A stretch of 64,000 nt of DNA. Origin: Voacanga thouarsii. Lineage: Eukaryota; Streptophyta; Magnoliopsida; Gentianales; Apocynaceae. Positions 11,507 through 22,809 of this stretch are shown piece by piece. Both the position numbers and the translations under genes were made by a program. The stretch lies in the NCBI GenBank assembly GCA_026120185.1, contig JANUWF010002121.1, forward strand, positions 619,501 to 683,500, read 5' to 3'. The notes under the pieces were generated by a model. That model saw nothing but the letters and a program-made list of their open reading frames with translations, ran no database searches and was not told the origin of the DNA. How positions within the stretch are numbered: position 1 is the stretch's first letter; every line of letters begins with the position of its first letter.

Positions 11507-12307
11507 ATGTCAACAAACCTAAACTTACGTAGTATCTTGGAAACCAACAAGTTAACCGAATCAAACTATCTCGACTAGTATAGAAATTTGAAAATTGTTC
11601 TCAAATCGAAAAAGTTGCTCTACATGCTAGATGCTCCTATTCTACCACCACCAATTCAAGATGCTCATGCTGATGAGCATGTTGTCCACAAGCGACACAA
11701 GGAGGATAGTGATACAGCATCATGTATTATGCTGGCATCTATGACTCCCAAGTTGCAAAAATAACATGAGCATATGGATGCTCAATCGATCATTTTAAAT
11801 CTTCGAGAGCTGTTTGAAGCCCAAGCCAGAACTGAGAGATACGAGATCTCAAACCAACTATTTCGTTGCAAAACGGCAGAGGGTTCTTCTGTGGCCACTC
11901 ATGGGCTGAAAATGATGGGCTTAATAGAGAAGCTTAGATCTCTCGGGTTTGCAATGGATCATGACTTAAGTGTTGACTTAATTCTACAATCTTTGCCTAA
12001 TAGTTTCTCACAATTTGTGATTAACTATCAGATGAACAAGATTGAATCCACCATTCCTGAGTTGATCAATCTCCTTAAAACTACGGAGTCCTCCATGAAG
12101 AAGGATTCCAATGCAGTTTTAATGGTAGAATCTTCCTCTTCTAAGAAGAATGTTCAACAGAATAAGAAGAAGGCTCCCATGAAGCCTAAAGGTGGTGTGA
12201 ACAAGAAGGACGTAGTTACCAAGGGCCCATGCCATCATTGTGGGAAGATGGGCCACTGGAGGCGCAACTACAAAGCCTACTTGGAGACCATTAAGGATAA
12301 GAAGTAG
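11507..12307 (+). pseudogene. gag: Copia-1 gag
   Basis: Gag packages the element RNA into virus-like particles. The reading frame starts at ATG 11507, just after the leader, and runs to the stop at 12305. It has two in-frame stops, TAG at 11576 where Trp is expected (LTESNYLD*YRNL) and TAA at 11762; only the part after the second (from 11774) is uninterrupted. It carries the UBN2/DUF4219-like copia gag region and a C-terminal zinc knuckle at 12230-12271, CHHCGKMGHWRRNY, in which the last cysteine of CX2CX4HX4C is tyrosine. The Lys-rich stretch before the knuckle is usual. About 266 codons is a normal gag length. Copia-2 gag (37048-37530, minus) is the closest relative in the window. Confidence 0.85.
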
Positions 12308-12820
12308 AAGGAGAAGCTTACAAGCACTTCTACTTCTTCTCCAAGTATGTTTATGATTGAGATAAATACTTCCTTTAGAAATGTGATATAGGCATTAGAT
12401 ACCAGATGTGGATCTCATTTGTGCAATAACTTGTAGGGACTAAAGAGCTGTAGAAGGCTAGAGAAAGGCGATGTGGACCTACGTACTACAAATAGGGCAA
12501 AGGTTGCTGCACTTGCTGTGGGGACATACGAGCTGAACCTGCCTTCTGAATTAATTCTAAAACTACAAAACTGTTATTATGTACCAGTTTTAATGAAAAA
12601 CATTAACTCAATTACGTGTTTAGACTTATGTGGATTTCATTTAATAGTTAAGAATAAATGTTATTCTTTTTTATTGAATGATATTCATTATGGTTTAGCA
12701 ACTTTGGTTAATGGTTTATATGTTCTGGACTTGGATAATCCAGTTCTTAATATAAATAATAAGAAACCTAGGATAACTTTAACACCTCTTACTTATGGCA
12801 TTGTCATTTGGGCCATGTAA
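12308..12820 (+). pseudogene. pol: Copia-1 pol: protease and GAG-pre-integrase region
   Basis: The aspartic protease would cut the gag-pol polyprotein. The active-site stretch is LDTRCGSHLCN at 12395-12427, where the third residue of the usual D-T/S-G triad is Arg. A stop follows soon after (NNL*GLKSC). The frame from 12473 continues through the protease tail (TYELNLPSELILKLQNCYYVP) and the GPI region, and the HLGH motif that starts the integrase zinc-binding domain comes at about 12797-12815 across a frameshift. There is no promoter of its own; it would be made as part of the polyprotein. Confidence 0.82.
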
Positions 12821-13848
12821 ACGAAAATCGTGTTTCTAAGTTACACAAGTTTGGTGACTTAGGGTCATTTGATTATGAATCATATGGCACATGCGAGTCT
12901 TGTTTACAAGGTAAAATTACTAAAACTCCATTACCAAGAAAAGGAGAACGGGCCAATGAGTTATTAGAACTCATACATTCTGATGTATGTGGCCCAATGT
13001 TAATACAAGCAAGAGGAGGTTACAACTATTTCATAACTTTTATCGATGACTTCTCACGATACGGGTATTTGTATTTAATGAAATACAAATCCGAGGCCTT
13101 TGAAAGGCTCAAAGATTTCAAGAATAAAATACAGAAACAACTTGGCAAAAGTATTAAGACTCTAAGATCTTATCGAGGAGCAGAATACTCGAGCCAAGAA
13201 TTTCTGAGTTATCTTAGAGATAATGGGATATTATCTCAATGGACTCCACCACATACACCTCAACACAATGGTGTATCTGAGAAAATGAATCAAACCCTTC
13301 TAGACATGGTACGGACCATGATGGCTTCTGCAGACCTACCAAAATCGTTTTGGGGGTATGCACTAAAAACTTCTATTTATATATTAAATAGAGTTCCGAC
13401 AAAATCGGTTGATACTACCCCATTTGAGATGTTCTTTCGTAAGAGACCAAAGTCATATCACTTGCAAGTATGGAGTTATCCTGCCTTTGTCAAAAGGCCA
13501 TGGTCAGACAAACTTGATATTAAGTCTGACAAATTTTTGTTTGTTGGATATTCGAAAGAATCTTTCGGATATTACTTCTACCTACCCTCCGAAAACAAAT
13601 TGTTTATTTCAAAGCATGCCGTCTTCTTAGAGAAGGAGCACATACTCAAAGGGGACAGTGGGAGTAAGATTGAATTTAGTGAAGTTCATGAAGATCAAAC
13701 AAACGAGGATCAATCGTCTAACCCCACATCTATTGAGAAAATAGATGAACCTTCTAATAGGCAAGAGCCTCGTAGATCTAGTAGGATACGTGTGGCACTT
13801 GAGAGATATGGATTTCTTATTAATGACACAATGACGTATTACTCATAG
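12808..13848 (+). pseudogene. pol: Copia-1 pol: integrase
   Basis: Integrase inserts the cDNA into the host genome. The 346-codon frame holds the end of the HHCC zinc-binding domain (CESCLQGK, residues about 29-36), then the catalytic core: the first Asp in HSDVCGP, FIDDFSRYGYL, and the Glu in GVSEKMNQTL. The second catalytic Asp is lost: the usual S-D-R-G motif reads SYRGAEY, with Tyr codon 13171-13173. The C-terminal GKRP-like region (FEMFFRKRPKSYHLQVWSYP) and a Ser/Glu-rich linker to RT follow. The frame stops at 13846, and a frameshift with a further stop (13927) separates it from RT. The element is dead on the missing Asp alone. Confidence 0.87.
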
Positions 13849-13928
13849 ATGAAGATGAGCCTACTACCTACAAGGATGTTCTGAATAGTTCAGAATCTGG
13901 CAAATGGCTTGAGGCCATGAAGTCATAG

Positions 13929-15441
13929 ATGGATTCCATGTACAACAACCAAGTATGGACTTTGGTTGATCCACCCAAAGGAATTAAACCTATTGGGTGC
14001 AAGTGGATTTTCAAAAAGAAAACGGACATGGATGGTAACTTAGTTACCTATAAAACACGACTAGTGGCGAAGGGTTATCGTCAACAACATGGTATTGACT
14101 ATGATGAAACCTTCTCGCCAGTAGCCATGTTGAAATCCATCAGGATACTCCTAGCCATTGCTGCTTATCATGATTATGAGATTTGGCAAACCGATGTAAA
14201 AATAGATTTTCTAAATGAAAATCTGACTGAGGAAATGTATATGACACAACCTGAGGGTTTCATATCCAATGATAGCACAAAGGTGTGCAAGCTGCAAAGG
14301 TCCATTTATGGACTTAAGCAAGCTTCTAGGAGTTGGAATATCCATTTTGATGAAACAATCAAAGTATTTGGTTTCATTCAAAATATGGATGAGCCTTGTG
14401 TATACAAGAAGGTTAGTGGGAGTGCAATCCTTTTCTTACTGCTTTATGTAGCTGACATATTGCTAATAGGAAATGATATACCTGTCTTGAAAAAGGTTAA
14501 AGTTTGGTTGTCCAAACAATTCTCCATGAAATACCTTGGAGAAGCAACCTATATTTTTGGAATAAGGATCTATAGAGATAGATCCAAAAGGTTGCTAGGT
14601 CTTTCACAGTCTACATACATAGATAAAATGCTAAAGAAGTTTAGTATGGATCAATTCAAAAAGGGATTCTTACCCATGTCACATGGTGTAAGCCTTTCAA
14701 AGTCGATGTCTCTGAAGACACAAGTGGAAAGGGATCACATAAGTAAGATTCCACATGCTTCAACAGTTGTATCTATCATGTACGCTATGATATGTACTAG
14801 GCACGATATATCTTGTGTTCTCAGTTTAACGAGTAGATACCAATCTAACCCTGGTAAGGGTCATTGGCCGGCTATAAAGAATATTCTTAAATACTTACGA
14901 AGGACTAAGGATATGTTCTTAGTATATGGAGAAGGTGATTTGAAAATAAACGGGTATACTGATGCCAGTTTTCAATCTGACAAAAATGATTTCAAATCAC
15001 AATCCGGCTATGTGTTTACATTGTGTGGAGGGGCAATAAGTTGGAAAAGTTCCAAATAAGAGACTATTGCCGACTCTATGACAAAAGCTGAGTACATAGC
15101 TACTTCTGAAGCAGCTAAGGAGGCTGTTTGGATCAAGAAGTTCGTGATGAAACTGGGTGTGGTTCCTAGTGTTATTAGTCTAATAACTTTGTATTGTGAC
15201 AACAATGTAGCCATTGCACAGCAAAGGAGCCGCGGTCTCACCAACGATCCAAACATGTATTGTAACGCTATCATCTAATTCGGGAGATCATAGATAGGAA
15301 TGATGTAAAAATAGAGAGAGTTCCCACGGATGAGAACATAGCTGACCCGCTTACGAAAGCACTATCCCAAAAGAAACATGATTGTCATGTTGAGTTATTC
15401 GATATTAGATACATGAATGATTGGATTTAGTGCAAGTCAGA
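13929..15441 (+). pseudogene. pol: Copia-1 pol: reverse transcriptase and RNase H
   Basis: The frame 13929-15059 begins in the RVT_2 domain (MDSMYNNQVWTLVDPP) and contains GCKWIFK, TRLVAKGY, DYDETFSPVA and QTDVKIDFLNE. The palm motif reads YVADILLIGND, so the first Asp of the YVDD pair is Ala (GCT, 14451-14453). RNase H follows with YTDASFQSD; a TAA replaces a codon in WKSSK*ETIAD at 15057. The AEYIATSEAAKEAVW and CDNN motifs follow, a frameshift comes near 15275, and the tail contains DPLTKAL-like sequence up to about 15370. Replication by this protein is not possible. The Copia-2 RNase H remnant matches it closely. Confidence 0.88.
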
Positions 15442-15444
15442 GTT

Positions 15445-17177
15445 CATTAGTGTTGTGCCCTAGAAGCAATCACTTGTACATTGTATATGAAACATTTTAT
15501 TTTAATAAAAAAGCATTATTTATCTTATAGTTTCTTTTGTTTACTTTAAGTAATATAACTATTCGATAAAGTCCCTAGTACAACACTGTGTTAAGGAAAT
15601 CATGATAGAGATCATGACATGAGATTCCTACTACACTGGATGGTGTTAGTATTTAAATAGTCCCTAATGATAGTATTAATGAGATAGGACATCATTAATG
15701 CGTTAAGACTAACATGTGTTAGACTTCCTGATTTGATCAGGTGATAGTTCTCATATCCGTGAGTATTGAGATACTCAAAGTTAACACATGGATAATTGTT
15801 AATGGAACAAGTTCATTGGATGACCTAGCTTTGAGATAATCACATGGATAACTATTTAGTGCCAGTGATATAATCTCAATATAGCAAACGTACAAGTATG
15901 CTTAGACTTGAGATCTCCAATGTACTTTGTTTGCTAAACTTTGTACTTTAATTCCAATCTCTGGAGCTCGATCGAGGGCTGCCTATGGGATGGATATTGG
16001 GTATATTGTGAGGTAATCAAAAGTAGTTGAGAGAGTCAATAAAGGATTCACCACTCCTAATAGTAGGGGTGAATATCTCACGGCCACTTGTAGGAATTAC
16101 TACTCGAGAAGTCCTTGGCCAAGGCATATGTCTATTGGAAATAGTTCCAATTGATACACATCTAGAGTAGTGGGTTCCTGGTACAAGTACTATTGTATTC
16201 GGGCCAGAATTAATTCTGGATGGAGTTGGCACTAATTCTGTATTCCAAACCGAATGAGATATTACATGGTGAAATGAGTTAATTACACTGAAGTTTGTTA
16301 TTGAAGGGTTCATGTCAAGCCACTTGACTTTCTGGACTCTTGGGTGGTCATGATGTGTTGCTAGATACCGCTCATGATCTAAAAATTTGGGTTTATTAAT
16401 TGATTAATTAATAAACCAATCCTGATTAGAATTAATAGGATTAATTCTAATTAATTATAGATTATTAATCTCAAAGACGTTTGGATTAATTCATGTTTAC
16501 TACCAATTGACTGGGAAACCTAATAGGTCACACACTATATCGGATTATTTACTCAAGTTGTTATTTGATAACATAGTGGGGTTAATTGAGAGAAAGAGAA
16601 GTTGTTATGGACAAATTATAATTAGTTATAATTTGTGATCCAAGTTGTAATTGTGAAAACTTGATGTTTCCAATTACAATTAGGGAATTCTAATAGGATT
16701 AGAATTTTTAGTTTTGGAAGGAATTTTCGTGTGACATATATTATGAGTCACATGAAACCCTAGAAGGGGTATGAACACACGAAAAATACAGCCACAATCA
16801 TCTTCTTCTTCTCTCTCTCTCTCTCTTTCTCTCATTTTACTAAAAACGAAAACAGCCCTAGCCGCCTTCTTTTTCTGCTAGCACAGGAAACTTTGGTGCT
16901 TGAGTATTCCTCTGTGTGGATTACTATTAGAGATAATCACACACTGTGATTATAGTGGTTAGACGTCCAACTCTCGTGGAGTTTGCACAAGAGGATTGTT
17001 GGATCGCGTCTCAACTTGAAGAATAAATTTTTTATCTTTCAGACGATCACCTAAAGGTAAAAGCTATAACCTTTATTATCATTATGCCTTGTTTTCCACA
17101 CATAGACGCCTCCTAGGAGGGTATCTTATTTTATTTTCCGCTGCGCCGTATAGGATACGAGCCTGAGATACCTAACA
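15445..17177 (+). mobile_element. Copia-1 3' LTR, 1733 bp
   Basis: It aligns by eye in reverse complement with the Copia-2 LTRs (34806-36556, 39436-41189). The start is degraded (CATTAGTG for TGTTAGTG) and follows a degenerate PPT, 'gcaagtcagagtt'. The end, GAGATACCTAACA, sits at 17165-17177 after 'ttttccgctgcgcc'. A (TC)n run occurs at 16810-16830. The reading frame at 16017-16313 is a shadow without support. Confidence 0.85.
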
Positions 17178-17624
17178 AAAGGTAAGTCCAAAATGGCACT
17201 AACCAGATAAAAACTTTTTCAAACCGGTTTACAGGATTTTGGACAAACCTTTTTTATTCAAACTATTCCAACCAAAATTCTGTGAATTTCAAAAACTTTG
17301 AAAACATCTCCTTTGAAGCTTCAAGGTAAAGTCAAATAAATCAAAAGATAAGAAGACATAGGAATTAATAGATATACCTTAATAATACTTCCTAGTCTAT
17401 CATTCTTCATAAAGAACTTCCTTGATATGTAACTCCATATGCTTTAATCTTCTCATTTGATCTTCTATTCTTGATTTCAGCGATGAAGGAGTTGCCAAGA
17501 AATCTTATCTAAAGACTTTTGAAGAATAAAGGTCAAGCATGTCCTATCACAACAGATTAACAAGTTAGTCCATATCAACGTTTGTCATAAATCAAAACAT
17601 AGAAGAAAGCCCTTAGGGCTAACA
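17178..17624 (-). mobile_element. Copia-3 3' LTR, inner part
   Basis: It matches 26618-27064 of the 5' LTR (starts 'aaaggtaagtcc' versus 'aaatgtaagtcc') and ends GGGCTAACA at 17624. Together with 10039-10328 it makes up the 3' LTR, but about 0.54 kb equivalent to 26077-26617 is absent. Confidence 0.88.
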
Positions 17625-17641
17625 ATCTCCCCCTTTTTGAG
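17625..17641 (-). other. Copia-3 polypurine tract
   Basis: On the minus strand CTCAAAAAGGGGGAGAT directly precedes the 3' LTR start TGTTAGCCC. This is the expected place for the plus-strand cDNA primer. Confidence 0.85.
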
Positions 17642-18857
17642 TGATGACAAACATGACACTTTTGATATGTAAAGAGAGAACATGTTGAACGAAAAATGTG
17701 CAAATAGATGTAATCTCACTGTATAGGTCTCATAGAGATCTTATAATAAAAAAATTGTAAACATATCTCAATGATCCTAAAGCATTTCATATCTCTATAT
17801 AAATATTCAGAATGATTTGATAGAGATAGCAAATGATAAAATACTCCTCCTAAATATATGCTTATGTGAATATTTTTAAACAAAAGAGGGAAAAGTAGAA
17901 GTTACGATTTATTCATCCAAAAAGTGTATCCAAAATAGGTTTGGAAAAACAAGTGTTTTCAGAAATTCATTTTGGATAGGGATTTTAGATGTCCAAAATA
18001 TTTTTCAATTTTGTAGTACTGCTTATAAGAACATTTGTTTTGGATTCGAAATTTCTAAGTCCAAAACTCCCCCTAACTTAACGCACGAAAATCTTATCAC
18101 TAAATCTAGTCTCAAGGATACCATTATCATAAAAATGAACGTCACAAACATAGGGGTTTTTCAGAGAATTTTTAGTAAACAATGAATCAAATCATATCAG
18201 CGATTTTCTCAACAGCTCATGTAATTTCTTGAACTTCAGTAATTATTTATACAACAGTCTTTTCCTTTCCCACAAATAGTTTCAAATTATCATAGCAGTT
18301 CTTTCGTAGATCCAAATAATCAGTCATACATCATCAGTCCAATTTTAGATATAGAACGAAAGTCATGCCCAAAATTCAGTTTATACATACCACATCAGTC
18401 ATGCAGAATATGATATCAGATTATTATGTAGATCTCATAACATTTTCTCCCTAAATCAACATACAGTTCGTCAGTCATGCAAACCTAAATCAACATACAA
18501 TTCGTCAGTCATGCAGACCTAACTTTTTCTCCTTATCAGTTAATGCATGAAGACAATAACATTTTCTTTCTCCCCAGTGAATGCATACAACAGTCATGCA
18601 GACCATAACATTTTCTTTCTCCCCTTTTGTCATCAATCAAAAATAAGCATAGCAGAAAGAGAGTAGAAAACCAAAAGGATAGAAAAAAACCAGATGGATA
18701 ATATACATAAAATAGGAAAAAGCTTAAACTAGTATCCAGTTGAAAGTATGTCAAGATATAATGTAAATGATAGAAAAAGTAAATTGTTCAACTTGTGCAG
18801 AAGGTAAATTGTTCATCAACAAATTTTACTGCCCAATAATTCTGTCTAGAAGATATT
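17642..18857 (-). other. Copia-3 3' untranslated region with extra PPT-like tracts and short duplications
   Basis: No ORF is supported. Besides the main PPT, purine-rich tracts with G-runs (minus strand) occur at 18065-18077, 18443-18452, 18562-18576 and 18611-18629. Direct duplications include a 34-bp unit at 18451-18518 and a 49-bp spaced repeat of 'aacattttctttctcccc' at 18558 and 18607. Sireviruses are known to carry multiple PPTs upstream of the 3' LTR. Confidence 0.65.
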
Positions 18858-20342
18858 GATTGTTTCGCCCTTTGAGCTAACACCCTTCTTGGAAAATTGA
18901 CCAGCAATTCTATTTGATTTCCTTTTCACAACCACATGTTTCTATCTTTTTCCAAAGGGTTTGGGCTTGGAAGTAGGTGGAGGAATTTTTTGTTCTTTTA
19001 TGGGAGAGGGTTCAGGGGATGGTTCAGGAGAGGAATCAAGAGAAAGATCCTTTTTGTCCTCCGGCAATTTAGACTTGTCCTCTGAAGAATATTCAGCTTT
19101 TTCATGTTCAGATGACTTAGTAGTTTGCTTAATAACAGAAAGTCTGTTTCCAAGGCTCTTGATTTCTTAACTGAGAAGATCCAATTTTTCAGCAAATGAA
19201 CTGATTGCACCCAGAATATTTGCAGACAAACCAGAATCTGGAATAGTTCCTTTAGAAAACAACTCTTCCAGAATGACCAATTTTTCTCTTTATTCCTAAC
19301 TTCCCTTCCTCCTTAATCTTTATCAAGTTCTCTCGCTCTTTTCCTGCAGATTCTCTTAATGATTTCCATGAATTATCCTCCCTAACATATCCCATCTTTT
19401 CAAATGAATCAAAGCTGTAAACATTTATTTTGCTAGGATCACAGAACTTAAATCAACTTTAAAAAATACAAAAACCTACGTTAACAGATTTCCAAAAGGA
19501 AGAGTCATGCTTGATGTGTTTCGAGACTGCAACATAAGCTTAGTTGCCAAAAACCCAAAATTTATTTGCCTTCCCTCAGCTAAAGCTAACATGATCACCA
19601 TTTACAGAATACTAATAGAAGTCTTATGGCCAGAGCTAGGGACTATCATGGTTGATACCATGTGATGCAAAATCCTACCAATGCCATTCAGCCATTTAGA
19701 ACTCCTATTTCTAGAATTTCTAAAACTTTTCCCTCCAGTGAATAGTTTTTCAAAATTTTTCAAATAAAAAATTTCCTTTCCCTCAGGAAACTTGTTTAGC
19801 TCAAAGTACTGAAACCCGGCATCTCTAACATCACAAATTCTATTAAACAGTCTATGATCAAATTCTATTTCTCTGCCCTTTACTCTTGACACATACCACC
19901 GAATCATAAAGCCTCTTTCAGTTTCTTCTAATTTCCCTTTTCTCAAATTTGCATAAAATTCCCAGACTAGACAGGTATACATTTTCTCATCAACAGATAA
20001 TAAGCTACCCCACCTAATATGATCAAACATATCCAAAATATTAGACAAGTTTAGAAAGGCAAAATGGTTAACCCGATAACTAGAAATAATAGTCCAATTT
20101 CTTGAAACCCAATCATTGTATTCAGTCTCATATTTGGAATCAAGAAAATGAGGTACCTGATTTGCAAAACTCACTTGTTCCAAAAAAGATTCTAACAAAT
20201 CATAGTGAGAAGCAGAGAACTGCGGTTGAGGAGAAGATTCTTTTTCCTTCATTTTTGTTAAACCCGAAGCCTTTTTCTTCATCACATGAGATGATTTTTG
20301 CCCTTTCTTTAGTTTTGGAATGGAAGATTTAGTCTTAGCCAT
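18858..20342 (-). pseudogene. Copia-3 additional ORF downstream of pol (Sirevirus env-like position)
   Basis: The intact N-terminal frame runs from ATG 20342 to 19602. I prefer this start (MAKTKSSIPKLKKGQKSS) over one 17 codons upstream. Residues 1-45 are very Lys/Ser-rich. A folded-looking segment follows (YDLLESFLEQVSF ... LVWEFYANLRKG ... WYVSRVKGREIEF), which resembles the uncharacterised plant 'putative plant transposon protein' domain found in retroelement ORFs. Beyond 19602 the reading continues with frame changes and stops to about 18858. That tail is acidic and then Ser/Pro/Glu-rich (SSPEPSPEPSP) and ends with a basic block (VVKRKSNRIAGQFSKKG). I see no signal peptide or convincing membrane segment, so the label env-like rests on position only. 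Its role is unknown. A low-similarity captured host sequence is the alternative. Confidence 0.65.
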
Positions 20343-20828
20343 TGAAGGATTGAGGCTTTTTCTGGGCTTTCGGTTTATGAAGAAGAGGAGCACAAATGAT
20401 TTTTAGAAGAATAGTTACAGGGGTTTTGAAAGAGAGAAAACCAAATTGATTTGAATGTCTAGGTAAATGTGAGAATAAAGTGCCTTGAAAACATAAGTTT
20501 TTCAGAGGAGTTTGGAAAAACGCGCAAACCAATTTTTTTTTTTAAATTCAAAATTAGGAATAAGAAAAATATTAGTGATGGAATTTGGAACTAGACTCTA
20601 TCCGAAATTATCATCTAAAAGAGTGTTTTCCCGAAATGCATTTTGGATGTAGAAATTGGATTCTAATATTGTGTCTAAAATAGAGGACGAGGTATTTTGG
20701 ATGTGGAACATTGTCTTCAAAACCTTTTTCTTCTCAAATCCTGCACAAGGAAGACCTATACCATATGGTTAGTTATTAAATTCTTGTAATTCCCAAACTT
20801 CTTCTCAAATTGTTAAATCTATCCTCAA

Positions 20829-21300
20829 CTAAAGGTTTAGTGAAAATATCTGCAAGTTATTCATCCGTTGAAATATATTCAACACACACATCACCTTTGA
20901 GCATATGATCCCGGATAAAGTGATGTTTAACTTCAATGTGCATGGTCCTCGAACGCTGCACTGGATTTCTTGGTAGGCTGATAGCACTTGTATTGTCACA
21001 TAATATAGGTACACAATTAAAATTAAGATTAAAATCTAGCAACATATTCTTCATCTATAAGATTTGAGCACAACAACTCCCGACTGCAATATATTCAGCC
21101 TCAGTGGTGGATAAGGATACACAAGCCTGCTTTTTACTGTGCCATGACATAAGAGAGCATTTAAGAAATTGACAATGGCCACTAGTTCTTTTTCTTTCAA
21201 CTTTACACCCTGCATAATCTGCATCAGTATATCCTATAAAATCAAAAGTATTAGTACAAGGATACCATCATCCATAATCATATGTGCCAATCAGGTATCG
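20829..21300 (-). pseudogene. pol: Copia-3 pol: RNase H
   Basis: RNase H degrades the RNA strand of the cDNA hybrid. Minus-strand reading gives, in order, an A-x-C-K-R-x-x-S-G-H type start (region 21130-21280), the CVSLSTTEAEY-like block at 21080-21120, PILCDNTSAISLPRNP (21000-20950) and HIEVKHHFIRDHMLKGDV (20930-20890), ending with VEYISTDE near 20860. This order is correct for a copia RNase H. It is broken into several frames; the longest open pieces are 20857-21054 and 20829-21014. Confidence 0.8.
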
Positions 21301-21310
21301 AAGTATGCAT

Positions 21311-22801
21311 TTAACTACACATAAATGCAATTCCTTTGGACAAGATTGAAATCAAGCACAAAGGCATACTGAAAAACATGATGTCTGGTCGACTGGCAGT
21401 AAGATAGAGTAGACTCCCAATCATACCTCTATATTTGTGCTCATCTACTTTCTTACCCTTTTCATCATGATCAAGTTTAATGGATGTACTCATAAGTGTG
21501 CTGATTTCTTTTACTTCATTCATACCAAATCTTTTAAGCAACTCTTTGGCATACTTAGCTTGATTTATAAAGATACCATCCTTTGTTTGCTTAATTTGTA
21601 GTCCAAGGAAGAAGTTTAGTTCTCCTATCATACTCAAATCAAATTCTTGCTACATAGTCTTAGCAAACATCTTGCACAAAGATTCATTAGCAGCACCGAA
21701 AATAATATCATTAACATAGATCTGAACAATCAGTAAATTATCAGGGTTATCAGATTTGATGAACAAGGTTTTATCAATCAAGCCTCTAGAGAATCCTTTC
21801 AAGATGAAGAATCCACTAAATCTATCATACCAAGCCCTTAGAGCTTGCTTTAATCCATAAAGAGCTTTAGAAAGTTTGAAAACGTGATTTGGAAAGTTCT
21901 CATGAATAAAGCCTGGAGGTTGTTCAACATACACTTCCTCCTCAATAAGGCCATTTAAAAATACACTTTTGACATCCATTTGATAAAGCATGAAATTTTT
22001 TAAGGATACAAAAGCAAGTAACATTCGTATAGATTCCAGTCTAGCAATAGGTGCAAATGTTTCATCATAGTCAATACCTTCTTCTTGATTAAATCCTTGG
22101 GCAACCAATCTAACTTTATTTCTAATTACAGCCCCACTTTCATCAAGCTTATTTCTTAAAACCCATTTTGTGCCAATAACAGGTCGATCATGAGGTCTAG
22201 GGACAAGTTTCCAAACTTGATTTCTTTCAAATTGATTTAGTTCTTCTTGCATGGCAATAATCCAAAATTCATCAAGTAAAGCAATATCAATGCAGCTAAG
22301 TTCAATATTTGAAAAAAGAGTAAAGTTGTCAACGAAATACCGTCTAGTTTTAACTCCATGGTTTGGATCTCCAATAATTTGTTCCTTTAGATGACCTGAT
22401 TTGTATTTCCAATCTTTCGGCAGTTGATGATTTGCAGGATCTTCAGTTTGTTCTTTCTCTTGTTCAATCTGCAATTCTTCAATCTCTTCTTCTTTTGCAT
22501 AAGTATCTAATAGTGGAGCTTTAACATGATCTAACTTAACTTCATTTGAATTCCCTACATCATCTTCATCTCTTTTTGAAGTATAGATGTTAGATTCATC
22601 AAATACAACATGCACAGATTCTTCCACACAAAGTGTTCTTTTATTGTATACTCCATAAGCCTTTTTGTTGGAAGAATCTCCAAGAAATATGGCCTCATCG
22701 GACTTGCTATCAAATTTTTCAAGATTATCTCTTGTATTTAGGATAAAACATTTACATCCAAATACTTTAAAATAAGAGATAGAATGAGTTTTATCAAACA
22801 T
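21311..22801 (-). pseudogene. pol: Copia-3 pol: integrase tail, linker and reverse transcriptase
   Basis: The frame 21650-22801 (383 codons) begins in the GKRP-like end of integrase (SYFKVFGCKCFILN). It passes through an acidic linker (EEEIEELQIEQEKEQ) to RVT_2: VIGTKWVLRNKLD, RLVAQGFNQEEGIDYDETFAP, QMDVKSVFLNG, YGLKQALRAWYD. The palm reads IYVNDIIFGA, the first Asp of YVDD being Asn (AAT; plus strand 21710-21712). After a frameshift the RT connection continues in 21311-21637 (ELNFFLGLQIKQTKDGIF, GSLLYLTASRPDI), followed by RNase H. The motif style, LGLQIKQ and GSLLYLTASRPDI, is that of the SIRE/Tork-like side of copia. It is not functional. Confidence 0.88.
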
Positions 22802-22809
22802 AAGTTCAA

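Larger units (their letters stand above)
10329..17177 (+). mobile_element. Copia-1: 5'-truncated Ty1/copia element inserted in the Copia-3 LTR
   Basis: Reading + it contains part of the leader, gag, pol (PR, INT, RT, RNase H) and a 3' LTR ending CCTAACA at 17177. The 5' LTR and PBS are missing. At 10328/10329 Copia-3 LTR sequence joins directly to leader sequence that in the same family (Copia-2, minus strand) lies about 700 bases inside the PBS. Copia-3 LTR sequence resumes at 17178, about 0.54 kb further along the LTR than where it stopped. One deletion therefore appears to have removed LTR flank, 5' LTR and leader start. Gag and pol each carry stops or frameshifts. Confidence 0.87.

Noticed and set aside
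16017..16313. 98-codon minus frame in the Copia-1 LTR
   Set aside because: Lies wholly inside the LTR, antisense, without a recognisable motif.
18536..19210. Frames on both strands between 18.5 and 19.2 kb
   Set aside because: The coherent coding signal here is the minus-strand tail of the Copia-3 extra ORF in another frame; these are shadows.
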